The notes under the pieces are model-generated. The model searched no databases and was not told the DNA's origin. It saw only the letters and a program-made list of their open reading frames with translations. Source: Gloeobacterales cyanobacterium ES-bin-313 (GTDB lineage Bacteria; Cyanobacteriota; Cyanobacteriia; Gloeobacterales; Gloeobacteraceae). Taken from it: a stretch of 49,056 nucleotides of DNA. Position numbers and translations under genes: made by a program. Each line of letters starts with the position of its first letter. Positions within the stretch are counted from its first letter, which is position 1. Shown here in pieces: positions 26,192 through 34,795 of the stretch. The stretch spans positions 1 to 49,056 of the forward strand of contig JACMLN010000143.1 of NCBI GenBank assembly GCA_014379585.1, in the 5' to 3' direction.

Positions 26192-26749
26192 TTAGTCTGA
26201 CTGTGTGCAGCGGGGATCACCGTTTAGGCTTTGAAGCATGGTCAGATATTTGGAGGTATCGATCCGTGGTGTCCAAAGAATAAGTGCGTCTTCCTCACCG
26301 TAATAGCGTGGCCGTGTACCGAGAATTTCAAACCCAAACTTTTGGTAGAGCGCGAGGGCTGCTTGATTGGATGCTCTTACCTCTAAGGTCATGCGGTGTG
26401 CAAGCTGGCGGGCATCGATGAGCAAGTGTGCCAATAGCACAGTGCCGAGGCCTTGCCCTTGAAACTGGGGATGAACGATCAGCATGACAAGATGCGCCTC
26501 ATCGACGATCAACCAATAGCCACCGAAACCGAGGACAGCGTTTTCTTGATCTTGAAGCAACCAATAATGGCTGGCACTTTGTTGAAGATCGCGGCGCAAA
26601 CCTGCTTGTGTCCATATTCCTGGAATCGCAAGCTCCAAGATCGCCCAAGCCCTTTCGACAGCAACTTCGTCTTCCGGGTCAAGGGATTGCAGGTGATACA
26701 AACTTTGCGATCTTGTAGACGGTTTTTCAAAATTCTCTTTGTCACTCAT
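26192..26749 (-). CDS. rimI: RimI-like ribosomal-protein-alanine N-acetyltransferase
   Basis: This GNAT-fold acetyltransferase of 185 residues carries the acetyl-CoA pyrophosphate loop HPQFQGQGLGTVLL (Q/RxxGxG/A, near 93-106) and the RimI signature LEVRASNQAALALYQKFGFEILGTRPRYY (near 122-150). RimI acetylates the N-terminal alanine of ribosomal protein S18 in Escherichia coli. An N-terminal extension of about 25 residues precedes the domain. The start codon overlaps the stop of the fkbM-type methyltransferase gene by four bases (ATGA), so the two are translated from one message. The upstream start has no ribosome-binding site of its own that I can see. Confidence 0.9.
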   Translation of the reverse strand: MSDKENFEKPSTRSQSLYHLQSLDPEDEVAVERAWAILELAIPGIWTQAGLRRDLQQSASHYWLLQDQENAVLGFGGYWLIVDEAHLVMLIVHPQFQGQGLGTVLLAHLLIDARQLAHRMTLEVRASNQAALALYQKFGFEILGTRPRYYGEEDALILWTPRIDTSKYLTMLQSLNGDPRCTQSD

Positions 26750-27711
26750 TCCTTCATCCGCATCACCACATTTCTTTGGTTTTTTGTACTCAAGTCTTCG
26801 ATCGGGAAAGATTTCTCAGGGCACGCTATTTCCGAATAGTGTCTATAGCCAAGCGCTTGCAACAAATTTTTTAATACTTCTCCCGTTATCCCCGATGCTT
26901 TCAAGGTTCCTGGGTGGACTTCAATAATGAGATCAGGTTTTAGTGCAGTAATCATTTCTCGTGCACCTGATAAAAAGGCACATTCACTGCCTTCAATGTC
27001 GAGTTTAATCACCGTTTTTCCAGGAAAGCTTTGCCAATCCACCAAGTTCTCAAAGCGTCTGATGTCAACTTTTACGACTTGATATTCGTGGGTGGCAGAA
27101 TGTTCTGGAAACAGCCCAGCAGAACCAGACGTACCACGGGGAATGAGCAGTTCAATTTCGCCCTCTGTGTCTCCCACTGCCAAGGGATAGACTCGAAAAT
27201 TGCACTTGGCATTGGCTGTTAGAGATTGTTCCACGGCTTTGGCGAGGCGCGGCTGTGGCTCAACTGCAGCGATGTAGCCTTCGTTTCCGACCAATGTACT
27301 GGCAACGATGGAGAAACTGCCATGATTCGCGCCGATGTCGATGAAAGTATCGCCTTTCGAGAGCAGGTGTGACAGCACTTTTACGTCGGAATGAGGACTG
27401 GTCAACTCGTTAACGACCTGGAAGAACCGCGCATCGAGAGGATCTAAAAATACTTGATAATCTGAGAGCGAAAATTGCAAATAGCTCTCAGGTGCAAACT
27501 TATCGTAGAGATTTGAAAGTGAGAAAAAGAGTTCTCTACCGCCGCTCAATTGCGTTTCACTGGTCAGCGCGAAGTACCAGCGGCAGTAGTTGCTGAAAAT
27601 TTGATAGAGTTCGGGCAACTGTTCGCTCAAAACAGGCTCAGACATCCAAGCAAGCACCGAACGGTCATAGAGCCAAGCATCAGGCTGCTCTGTTTTGGCT
27701 GAATTGGGCAT
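26746..27711 (-). CDS. FkbM-family methyltransferase
   Basis: The 321-residue product contains a SAM-binding Rossmann domain of the FkbM type: motif I GDTFIDIGANHGSFSIVAS (about 129-147), the acidic strand end YIAAVEPQPRLA, and the FkbM-specific IKLDIEGSECAFLSGAREMI (near 235-254) followed by PDLIIEVHPGTL. The N-terminal 115 residues are helical and not obviously a catalytic domain. FkbM enzymes methylate hydroxyls on sugars or other secondary metabolites; the substrate here is unknown and no glycan or biosynthetic genes are nearby. It is translationally coupled to rimI downstream. Confidence 0.88.
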   Translation of the reverse strand: MPNSAKTEQPDAWLYDRSVLAWMSEPVLSEQLPELYQIFSNYCRWYFALTSETQLSGGRELFFSLSNLYDKFAPESYLQFSLSDYQVFLDPLDARFFQVVNELTSPHSDVKVLSHLLSKGDTFIDIGANHGSFSIVASTLVGNEGYIAAVEPQPRLAKAVEQSLTANAKCNFRVYPLAVGDTEGEIELLIPRGTSGSAGLFPEHSATHEYQVVKVDIRRFENLVDWQSFPGKTVIKLDIEGSECAFLSGAREMITALKPDLIIEVHPGTLKASGITGEVLKNLLQALGYRHYSEIACPEKSFPIEDLSTKNQRNVVMRMKE

Positions 27712-27798
27712 AAAACCTACTTATGAAACTGTTGCTTATTAAGCGTAGTCGTTTTCCTTTGGCAGGCTGATCCCCAAACTGAGGCGAAATCGAGCTTT

Positions 27799-28245
27799 TC
27801 AAGAGTCAAACAGAAACTCTTGAGATAATACCTCCTCTAAAGTATACGGACACTTTAGAGGGAAGACTTCTGCATCAAGCTCTGTTTCATCCACAGCTAA
27901 GGCAAGCCCTCTGGAGTAGCTGATTTCGAGAGCTTCTTCGAGATAGGCTTTGAGGCTTGGACTATCGCTCAGTAAGTCTTCGATCTGTTCGCGCTGTTCT
28001 CGGATCGTGGATTGCCAACTACGAGAACGTTTCTCCGCCTGGTACTCCCATTTCAGCAGGTGAGCAAGCAAGATACGCAGCCGATTGCGCAGTTCCTGGT
28101 GCTGTTGTTTCCCCAAGCTTTCAATCTCCTCGACAAGATTTTCAATATCGATCTGCTCCCAAGCGTGCTTGCGCAATGCATCAGCCTGAACGCTTATCCA
28201 CTGCTGAAAATCCTGCTGGTATAAATTTTTAGAGATTTGCAACAT
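27799..28245 (-). CDS. DUF29-family protein
   Basis: The 148-residue product has the DUF29 pattern: YQQDFQQWISVQADALRKHAWEQIDIENLVEEIESLGKQQ at the start, then RLRILLAHLLKWEYQAEKRSRSW, then LEEALEISYSRG and the end CPYTLEEVLSQEFL. DUF29 is a helical family abundant in cyanobacteria and without a known function. ATG at 28245 is preferred over the in-frame upstream codon because GAGGA lies eight bases before it. It diverges from a Uma2 gene. Confidence 0.9.
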   Translation of the reverse strand: MLQISKNLYQQDFQQWISVQADALRKHAWEQIDIENLVEEIESLGKQQHQELRNRLRILLAHLLKWEYQAEKRSRSWQSTIREQREQIEDLLSDSPSLKAYLEEALEISYSRGLALAVDETELDAEVFPLKCPYTLEEVLSQEFLFDS

Positions 28246-28416
28246 GGGAATTTCCTCAAAACCGAGCCAATGACTCTGATGTGTATACAACCCTTTAGAA
28301 AGCTCTGTCTTCGATTACTTTAACCCAAGGTACCACTTCCTCCTTTTTGGCAATGAACAAACCCGAAAGCCTTTGCTAGACTCAGTGAACAATCCGTCTA
28401 GTGGGATTTAGCGGCC

Positions 28417-28980
28417 ATGAGTGCTTCAATCATTCAACCGATGACCTTAGAAAAATTCCTGAAGCTCCCAGAGACAAAGCCTGCTAGCGAATACATCGAT
28501 GGTGCGATTATCCAAAAACCGATGCCAAAAGGAAGACATAGTCGTTTACAAGGGAAGCTCTGTACTGTCATCAACCAATCCACTGAAGCACAGAAGATCG
28601 CCTACGCTTTTCCTGAGTTGAGATGTAGTTTCAGCGGACGATCCATTGTTCCTGATGTGGCCATATTTTTGTGGCAGCACATTCCTTTTACGGCTGTAGG
28701 CGAAGTGCCAGATAACTTTGAACTGCCACCAGACTGGACAATTGAAATCCTCTCTCCAGAACAAAAAGCCAACAAAGTGATTGGCAATATCCTGCACTGC
28801 CTCAACCACGGCAGCCGTCTTGGGTGGTTCGTAGATCCGGAAGATCTAAGTTTCCTGGCGTTTATCCCCAATCAACAACCCCTACTGCTTCAAGGCAACG
28901 ACGCTCTACCTGTTTTGCCAGAAATTGAACTTACACTCACTGTCGATCAAGTTTTCGGTTGGCTCAAGATGGATAGGTAA
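28417..28980 (+). CDS. Uma2-family (DUF820) PD-(D/E)XK nuclease-like protein
   Basis: The 187-residue protein has the complete Uma2 layout: PMTLEKFLKLPETKPASEYIDGAIIQKPMPKGRHS at the start, VPDVAIFLW for the first acidic residue, WTIEILSPEQKANKVIGN with Glu and Lys, and SRLGWFVDPEDL. The GRHSRLQGKL helix is characteristic of one subgroup, distinct from the two copies at 9.6-10.8 kb. The cellular role is unknown. It is divergent from a DUF29 gene; both families are typical of accessory, variable parts of cyanobacterial chromosomes. Confidence 0.92.
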   Translation: MSASIIQPMTLEKFLKLPETKPASEYIDGAIIQKPMPKGRHSRLQGKLCTVINQSTEAQKIAYAFPELRCSFSGRSIVPDVAIFLWQHIPFTAVGEVPDNFELPPDWTIEILSPEQKANKVIGNILHCLNHGSRLGWFVDPEDLSFLAFIPNQQPLLLQGNDALPVLPEIELTLTVDQVFGWLKMDR

Positions 28981-29140
28981 ACCTCCCGATGCTATCTTCC
29001 AAGGGGACACCCCAAATACGCTTCATGCGGGGCGGAGCGCGGGCTTTCGGAAGCCCTCCAAATGGCACACCATCCAGGGACTAATCTGTTGTAAGGAGTA
29101 TCTGTGAAAAGCCATAGAGCAAGTTATTGATGGAGGCGAT

Positions 29141-30118
29141 GTGAGCACGGGTCTGATTGCGCTGCTTGACGATGTTATTGCTATTGCAAAGGTTGCCTCG
29201 GCAACCCTGGATGATGTCGCAGGACAAGCTGCGAAGGTGGGTTCGAAAGCGGTATCCAAGGCGGCGGGTATCGTGATCGACGATGCGGCGGTTACACCGC
29301 GCTATGTTGTAGGACTAGCAGCCGAGCGAGAATTGCCGATCATCGGCAAAATCGCAGTCGGTTCTCTGAAGAATAAGCTGCTTTTCCTGCTGCCAGGTGC
29401 CCTTGTACTCAGCTCGTTGGCCCCATTTTTTATCACTCCCTTATTGATGATTGGTGGAGCGTATCTGTGCTATGAAGGGTGGCACAAAGTTGCCGACTTG
29501 ATCGGCCTGCATCACAATGAGCCTGAAGCTGCGAGCGATGAAGACGTTCGTGATGCGGAAGAAGTTGAACGACAAAGGGTTCAAAGTGCAATCAACACAG
29601 ACTTTGTTCTCTCTGCAGAAATCATGGCGATCACGCTCTCGACGGTTCTCTCCTCACCCGTCTGGTTGCAAGCTGCGGTGATGGCGGTCGTTGGGCTTGC
29701 CATGACAATGATGGTCTATGGCGCAGTAGCGATCATTGTAAAGGTAGATGACTTTGGCTTGTTCCTGGCTGATCAGTCCAGTGCTACCGTGCGTGCCATC
29801 GGGCGCGCTATCGTCTTGGGCATGCCAGTGTTCCTCCAGCTACTAAGCTTTGTTGGCATGCTAGCAATGCTCTGGGTTGGCGGTGGAATCTTGGTGCACG
29901 CGCTGCATGAACTTGGTGTACATGCGCCAGAAGAGTGGCTCACCCGGATTGGTGATGCGATAACTCCTGTCGCTGGTGGGATTGGTGGATGGGCAATAAA
30001 GACCACAATCGCCGCAGCAATTGGGCTGGTGGTCGGAGCGATTGTTGAACTACTTTCCACCAAGGTGATCATCAGAGGATTCACCGCTATCAAGACAATG
30101 CTCCAGATTCGTCCCTAA
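29141..30118 (+). CDS. DUF808 (YedI-like) inner-membrane protein
   Basis: The 325-residue membrane protein opens STGLIALLDDVIAIAKVASATLDDVAGQAAKVG, the nearly invariant start of the DUF808/YedI family, and contains the DDAAVTPRYVVGLAAERELPIIGKI motif that follows. About six to eight hydrophobic helices are visible, with an acidic cytoplasmic loop (EPEAASDEDVRDAEEVE). The function is not known. The start is GTG at 29141 with TGGAGG four to five bases upstream. It is convergent with rpsS. Confidence 0.93.
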   Translation: MSTGLIALLDDVIAIAKVASATLDDVAGQAAKVGSKAVSKAAGIVIDDAAVTPRYVVGLAAERELPIIGKIAVGSLKNKLLFLLPGALVLSSLAPFFITPLLMIGGAYLCYEGWHKVADLIGLHHNEPEAASDEDVRDAEEVERQRVQSAINTDFVLSAEIMAITLSTVLSSPVWLQAAVMAVVGLAMTMMVYGAVAIIVKVDDFGLFLADQSSATVRAIGRAIVLGMPVFLQLLSFVGMLAMLWVGGGILVHALHELGVHAPEEWLTRIGDAITPVAGGIGGWAIKTTIAAAIGLVVGAIVELLSTKVIIRGFTAIKTMLQIRP

Positions 30119-30230
30119 GCTTGCCAAATGGGCACTATTCCCATGAATCAATTCCAACACTGAAATCGAGCATTCAACAGATTATTCTAAGGACTCGAAA
30201 GCGTAGCCCCATTGCTGGAACTACGCTCTC

Positions 30231-30253
30231 AAACAAACGCTAAATTTTTAGCG
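30231..30253 (-). terminator. Hairpin terminator overlapping the rpsS stop codon
   Basis: On the minus strand CGCTAA (including the stop) pairs with TTAGCG around an AAAT loop (30238-30253) and is followed by TTTGTTTG. The stem is short and AT-rich, so strength is uncertain. A second, larger hairpin with 7-bp arms AGCGTAG/CTACGCT lies just beyond (30200-30227), without a clear U-tract. Confidence 0.5.
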
Positions 30254-30526
30254 CTTGCCCTTCTTGTCTTTGCCAGCGTGGCTGTCGAAGTTGCGGGTTG
30301 GTGAGAACTCGCCTAGCTTGTGACCGACCATCTGTTCGGAAATAAAGACCGGAATGTGATCTTTGCCGTTGTGTACGCTGAAGGTGTGACCGATCATGTC
30401 GGGGATGATTGTGGAATCCCGCGACCAGGTCTTAATCACACGCTTTTCATTTTTGTCATTCAACGCTTCAAGCTTGCGTAGCAAGGATTCAGCGACGAAG
30501 ACCCCTTTTTTCAGTGAACGTCCCAT
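30248..30526 (-). CDS. rpsS: 30S ribosomal protein S19
   Basis: The 92-residue product is a standard S19: [22 protein letters not shown], then [29 protein letters not shown], then [13 protein letters not shown] and a basic tail. S19 sits in the head of the small subunit with S13. It is 4 bases downstream of rplB, the usual order, but it is not followed by rplV; the next gene downstream is the unrelated convergent DUF808 gene, and a terminator overlaps the stop. Confidence 0.97.
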   Translation of the reverse strand: MGRSLKKGVFVAESLLRKLEALNDKNEKRVIKTWSRDSTIIPDMIGHTFSVHNGKDHIPVFISEQMVGHKLGEFSPTRNFDSHAGKDKKGKR

Positions 30527-30530
30527 TTAG

Positions 30531-31373
30531 TTAGCCTCTCCCGGAAACCGATTTGCGGCGGCGAATGATGAACTTGCTCGAAGGCTTGCGCTTCTTGCGA
30601 GTCTTTGTCCCCAGAGCGCTCTTGCCCCAAGGTGTCTGTGGCTTACCACCGATTGGGCTTTTGCCTTCACCACCACCGTGGGGGTGATCCACCGCGTTCA
30701 TGACCACGCCTCGGTTATGAGGACGTTTGCCAAGCCAGCGATTGCGGCCTGCTTTACCGATGGAGATGTTTTTGGCATCGAGGTTGCCAACTTGACCGAT
30801 GGTGGCGTAGCAGCCCTTGAGCACCTGACGGACTTCGCCGGAGGGGAGCTTGAGGGTGGCGTAGGCACCTTCTTTGGCGACGAGTTGGACGACGGCTCCA
30901 GCGGAACGCGCCATCTGGCCGCCACGACCGGGGAGTAATTCCACGTTGTGGACGTTGCTACCGAGAGGAATCTTCTCCAGAGGCAGTGCGCAGCCAATTT
31001 CGATGAGGGCATCGTCGCCTGCGCTGATTGTGGCACCAACCTTGAGGTTGACCGGATGGAGAATGTAGCGCTTTTCACCGTCCGTGTATTGGACGAGGGC
31101 GATGCGGGCGTTGCGGTTTGGATCGTACTCGATGGCGAGAACGGTAGCCGCAATTCCGCGCTTGTCGCGCTTGAAGTCGATGGTGCGGTAGAGGCGCTTG
31201 TGGCCGCCACCCCGGAATCGACTGGTGATCTTGCCTTCGTTGTTACGACCGACCTTGCGGTGGTTGTACTTCGTTAGCTTCTTCTCGGGCTTGTCCTTGG
31301 TGATCTCAGCAAAGTCAGCACCGGAGCGCTGACGAGTACCGGGAGTCATGGGACGATATTTGCGAATGCCCAT
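30531..31373 (-). CDS. rplB: 50S ribosomal protein L2
   Basis: L2 binds domain IV of 23S rRNA near the peptidyl-transferase centre. The 280-residue product has the standard plan: [91 protein letters not shown] with the conserved His of the family, and a basic C-terminus. A ribosome-binding site (TAGGAGC) precedes ATG at 31373. Upstream it is not preceded by rplC, rplD or rplW as in the S10 operon but by ftsI. Confidence 0.97.
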   Translation of the reverse strand: MGIRKYRPMTPGTRQRSGADFAEITKDKPEKKLTKYNHRKVGRNNEGKITSRFRGGGHKRLYRTIDFKRDKRGIAATVLAIEYDPNRNARIALVQYTDGEKRYILHPVNLKVGATISAGDDALIEIGCALPLEKIPLGSNVHNVELLPGRGGQMARSAGAVVQLVAKEGAYATLKLPSGEVRQVLKGCYATIGQVGNLDAKNISIGKAGRNRWLGKRPHNRGVVMNAVDHPHGGGEGKSPIGGKPQTPWGKSALGTKTRKKRKPSSKFIIRRRKSVSGRG

Positions 31374-31440
31374 AAATTGCTCCTAGCGAGCGAATAGGCG
31401 GTCAGACCAAAGCCTGCCGCGTGTGAAACGACAATTGTTC

Positions 31441-31446
31441 AGTATA
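31441..31446 (-). promoter_or_regulatory. Possible -10 element for rplB-rpsS
   Basis: TATACT on the minus strand, just upstream of the 80-base rplB leader and immediately after the ftsI stop, would start RNA near 31434. No good -35 element is visible at 17 bases, so this is tentative. Confidence 0.25.
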
Positions 31447-31453
31447 CAGATTT

Positions 31454-33298
31454 TTAGGGCTGTGCGCTAGGCTTTTTGGCAATTGGCATCGTCGGCAACA
31501 AATGGGCGTAGGCGATCAATTCCTGGCAGATCTCGCGGGCAATCGGTGCGGCAGTGGTCGAGCCGAAGGCATTTTCAGACTTTGGTTCATCGAGAACGAC
31601 CAGCACCACGTACTTCGGATCTCTAGCAGGCAAGTAAGCGACGAAGCTCGTGATTTTTTTACCCTTTAGATAACCATGTCCGCCGATATTCGCTTTTTGG
31701 GCTGTTCCGGTCTTGCCACCGACGGCGTAGCCAGGGATGCGCGCTGGTTTGCCAGTGCCATCTTGAACGACGTGAAACATCATGTCTTGGACGGCCTTCG
31801 CGGCCTCTGGGCTAAACACCCGCCGGGGAGAATGGGGTACTGGCTTGATGCGGTCTCGCACGTTTACCAGCCTGCCATCGCTATCTTCAAGGCCACGGAC
31901 GATTCGGGGTTCAACCAGCATTCCGCCATTGGCAATGGCACCATGAAGGCGGATCAACTGGATCGGCGTGAGGGCAACGCCTTGGCCAAACGCCGTGGTA
32001 GCAGGGACAGCCGGATAGTTGACAAAAGAAAACTTGCTCGCCAGCAGCGCACGGTTTTCCCCTGGTAAGTCGATGCCACTTTTACCACGCAGACCCAAGT
32101 TTTCGAGGTGAGCGAGATAATCCCTCGGCTTCATCGTCTTCATTAACTTGATCATGCCAATGTTGTCCGAGAACATCAGCACCTGCGTCACGGAGAGACT
32201 GCCACGTCCCTGGTGGTCGTAGTTACTGACCGTAAAACGGCCAAATTTCATTTGCCCTTCGTCGTAAACGTAGGTATTGGGCGTGATCGTTCCAGCTGTT
32301 AAAGCGATGGCAACATTGATCGGCTTGAAGGTCGATCCCGGTTCATAAATATCGGTAACAGCCCAGTTGCCAAACTGTTTTTTGCCGTGGAGCACATGGT
32401 TGTTGTCGAAGGTCGGCGTGACTGCCAAGGCCAAGATCTCTCCCGTCTTGGGATCGAGGACGATCGCTGTTCCTCGGGTGACACTGTTGGCCTTAGCACC
32501 TTTTTCGAGGGCAAGCCGGGCCGCTCTTTGCAGACGCATATCGATGGTCAAAGCCAGGTGCGAATCGGCTGGATTGGCCATCAACTCCGCTGGAATGCCC
32601 TCAGGCAAAGGAATACCCGCCTTGGTGATCTGCACAGGGTGATTGACACCTGGGCGCAGTTGCAGGACTGATTCGTATTTCTGTTCGACTCCAAAGAGAC
32701 CTTTGTCTTCAGGTGTCAAAAAACCGACTAGGGCGGCACTATTCCCTTGATCTGGGTAGATACGTCTGTGGCGGGCTGTAAATTCAAAACCCTCAGGTCG
32801 CACTTTTTTCTTTAGAGCAAGGTCAAGTCGGATGGCGAGAATACGCGTCCTCGCCGACTGGGAAACGTGCCGTGTCAAAACGACGGTCTTGCGCTTCGAC
32901 TGCAATTTCTGGGCAAAGGTACTGGGCGATAGCCCCGTTGCCATGGCCAATTGATCGGCCAATTGGTTGCGCAGGAGGCGCGTGATGCTGCCAACATCTT
33001 GCTTTTTTTGTTCTGCAAGGAGCTTGGCTTGTCGCTCAAGCATCGGTGGATGCAGGATCACATCGTAGGCGGGTTGGTCAATGGCCAGAGTCGTGCCGTT
33101 GCGGTCACTCACGGTGCGCCGAGGCAGATCCACCGGGACTGTTTGGTAATGCTCCTGCTTGAATGCGAGCGCCAATCGAGGATCAGGCGTGACCTGTAAT
33201 TGATAAAGCTTGTAGCCGAGGTATCCTGCCCCCAAGACACTTAATCCGCCGAGTACCCAGAGGCGCAGGGTAGAACGATGACGCAGAGTTTGGGCCAT
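31454..33298 (-). CDS. ftsI: Peptidoglycan D,D-transpeptidase FtsI (division-specific PBP)
   Basis: The 614-residue class B penicillin-binding protein makes septal cross-links. One N-terminal transmembrane helix (STLRLWVLGGLSVLGAGYLGYKL, 9-31) is followed by the pedestal domain and a transpeptidase domain. The active-site motifs are GSTFK (serine, near residue 322), SDN in LMFSDNIGM (near 380) and KTG in VGGKTGTAQK (near 531). The start overlaps the ftsL stop by one base (TAATG). It is the last gene of the rsmH-ftsL-ftsI unit. There is no PASTA domain, and the C-terminus is Pro/Lys rich. Confidence 0.93.
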   Translation of the reverse strand: MAQTLRHRSTLRLWVLGGLSVLGAGYLGYKLYQLQVTPDPRLALAFKQEHYQTVPVDLPRRTVSDRNGTTLAIDQPAYDVILHPPMLERQAKLLAEQKKQDVGSITRLLRNQLADQLAMATGLSPSTFAQKLQSKRKTVVLTRHVSQSARTRILAIRLDLALKKKVRPEGFEFTARHRRIYPDQGNSAALVGFLTPEDKGLFGVEQKYESVLQLRPGVNHPVQITKAGIPLPEGIPAELMANPADSHLALTIDMRLQRAARLALEKGAKANSVTRGTAIVLDPKTGEILALAVTPTFDNNHVLHGKKQFGNWAVTDIYEPGSTFKPINVAIALTAGTITPNTYVYDEGQMKFGRFTVSNYDHQGRGSLSVTQVLMFSDNIGMIKLMKTMKPRDYLAHLENLGLRGKSGIDLPGENRALLASKFSFVNYPAVPATTAFGQGVALTPIQLIRLHGAIANGGMLVEPRIVRGLEDSDGRLVNVRDRIKPVPHSPRRVFSPEAAKAVQDMMFHVVQDGTGKPARIPGYAVGGKTGTAQKANIGGHGYLKGKKITSFVAYLPARDPKYVVLVVLDEPKSENAFGSTTAAPIAREICQELIAYAHLLPTMPIAKKPSAQP

Positions 33299-33720
33299 TA
33301 GTAACCTGCAACGAGATCGACAGAACGGCGTTCATGAATCGGTAGAGGCTTGGCCGGACGCTCACCCAAATCTTGCATGGTGAGAATCTGATAGGTGGTT
33401 GCTGGCTTCAACCCTCTACTCGCACTCGTATCTGTGATCAAGTCCCCAGCGAGGGTGTCGTTGAAGATCTGAATCTGTTGGGTTTTGGTGCGCAGGGTAC
33501 TGAGTTGCTGATAATTCTTTTCCCAATTGCTCTGGGTCTGCTGGATCTGCCAACTCAGGGTGCAACAGAGGATGGCGAGAAGTGCGAATGCACCTAATCC
33601 AAAACGGCTCACGAGTCGCAGAATCTGCACGGCTTGCAGCAAGTTCAGGGGCAGTGGACGGGAAATCGGTAGGGTTGGGGTGACAACAGCTTTGGGTAAG
33701 GGACGATCTAGAGCATTCAC
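33298..33720 (-). CDS. ftsL: FtsL-like cell division protein
   Basis: FtsL is a small bitopic division protein that links FtsQ/FtsB to FtsW/FtsI. This 140-residue product has a cytoplasmic N-terminus of about 40 residues, one transmembrane helix ([20 protein letters not shown]), and a heptad-patterned helix after it ([29 protein letters not shown]), the expected FtsL layout. Sequence similarity in this family is always weak, so the call rests mainly on topology and on its place between rsmH and ftsI. The start is GTG at 33720, overlapping the rsmH stop (GTGA); the stop overlaps the ftsI start (TAATG). Confidence 0.72.
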   Translation of the reverse strand: MNALDRPLPKAVVTPTLPISRPLPLNLLQAVQILRLVSRFGLGAFALLAILCCTLSWQIQQTQSNWEKNYQQLSTLRTKTQQIQIFNDTLAGDLITDTSASRGLKPATTYQILTMQDLGERPAKPLPIHERRSVDLVAGY

Positions 33721-34583
33721 AGGCTGGACTCCTCACTAAGACGGCGGCGGGCAATACGCAACTTGGCGGAACGGGCACGGGGGTTACTTTTGATCTCAGC
33801 TTCGCTGCTGGTGATCGGTTTGCGGGTTAATACTTCGAGGCGCGGGTCTTCGCGCCAGCGGTGCTTGACGGGGCGATCCTCCAAACTATGAAAGCTAATC
33901 ACTGCAAGATGGCCACCACCGCGCACCCAGTCGGGGCTACGGGCTAAAAAAGTTTCCAGCACGGCCAGTTCTCGATTCACCGCAATGCGTAGTGCCTGGA
34001 AAACGCGGGTAGCGGGATGGATGGGTTGGCGGCTGTGAATCGTGCTGGCGACCACTTGGGCGAGGGCAGTAGTGGTGTAGAGCGGGCGACGCTCGACGAT
34101 CCGGCGGGCAATCCGACGGGAAAAACGTTCTTCACCAAACTGCCAAAAAATATTCGCCAATTCTTCTGCACTGGAAAAATTAATCAAGTCTGCCGCTGTC
34201 GGTCCCTCAGAAGTGGTGTCCATGCGCATGTCGAGAGCCGCTTCATAGCGCCAAGAAAATCCGCGTTCGGGACTGTCGAGCTGCATCGAACTCACCCCGA
34301 GATCGGCGACGATTCCATCAAATTGCTGATCCCCTGGTTCAAAGTCAGCAAAGTTAGTTTGCTCAAAACGCACCCGGTCTTCAAAAGGTTGCAGGCGCTG
34401 GGCTGCCAAACCGATGGCAACTGCATCCTGGTCGAGTGCAACGACTTGCGTACAGGCGATGCGCAAAATTGCTTCTGCATGACCACCAAGCCCAACTGTG
34501 GCATCTAGATAAATTCCGCCCGGACGGATCTGTAAACCTGCCAAGGTTTCTTCGATGAGCACTGAGCGGTGCAAAGTTTCCAC
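33717..34583 (-). CDS. rsmH: 16S rRNA (cytosine-1402-N4)-methyltransferase RsmH
   Basis: RsmH methylates C1402 in the decoding centre of 16S rRNA. The product has [13 protein letters not shown], motif [61 protein letters not shown] and [14 protein letters not shown] near the C-terminus, all typical. The open frame extends to a TTG at 34616, but a TTGACA promoter (34643-34648) with its -10 at 34619-34624 would start RNA near 34612, inside that extension. GTG at 34583 (VETLHRSVL) is therefore preferred, giving 288 residues; neither codon has a clear ribosome-binding site. It heads the division operon. Confidence 0.9.
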   Translation of the reverse strand: METLHRSVLIEETLAGLQIRPGGIYLDATVGLGGHAEAILRIACTQVVALDQDAVAIGLAAQRLQPFEDRVRFEQTNFADFEPGDQQFDGIVADLGVSSMQLDSPERGFSWRYEAALDMRMDTTSEGPTAADLINFSSAEELANIFWQFGEERFSRRIARRIVERRPLYTTTALAQVVASTIHSRQPIHPATRVFQALRIAVNRELAVLETFLARSPDWVRGGGHLAVISFHSLEDRPVKHRWREDPRLEVLTRKPITSSEAEIKSNPRARSAKLRIARRRLSEESSL

Positions 34584-34618
34584 AGCAATAAATGAAGGAT
34601 AATCGAGTACTTTCAAAC

Positions 34619-34648
34619 AGCGTAAAAAGAAGATGAAGTTTCTGTCAA
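34619..34648 (-). promoter_or_regulatory. Candidate promoter of the rsmH-ftsL-ftsI operon
   Basis: On the minus strand a perfect TTGACA (34643-34648) is followed after 18 bases by TACGCT (34619-34624). It lies in the 180-base gap between rsmH and the divergent pheT, which has its own promoter candidate about 110 bases away. Confidence 0.5.
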
Positions 34649-34737
34649 GTGTTAATGTGGCCGTTTTCGGTCAGAATCCTCGGCACTGTATGCGAAATTG
34701 TTCAACTGCATCGCCCGCTTTCTCCCTGTAGACACCT

Positions 34738-34766
34738 TTGAATCGGGTTCTTGGAACTGTTAGGAT
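34738..34766 (+). promoter_or_regulatory. Candidate promoter for pheT
   Basis: TTGAAT (34738-34743), a 17-base spacer and TAGGAT (34761-34766) give a good sigma-70-type match. Transcription would begin near 34773, leaving a leader of about 22 bases. No attenuator or T-box is visible. Confidence 0.55.
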
Positions 34767-34795
34767 CACAAAGTCAATATTGAAAAATCTGACCT

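Noticed and set aside
29041-29056. GGGCTT/AAGCCC hairpin upstream of the DUF808 gene as a terminator
   Set aside because: The stem is only 6 bp and no U-tract follows on either strand.
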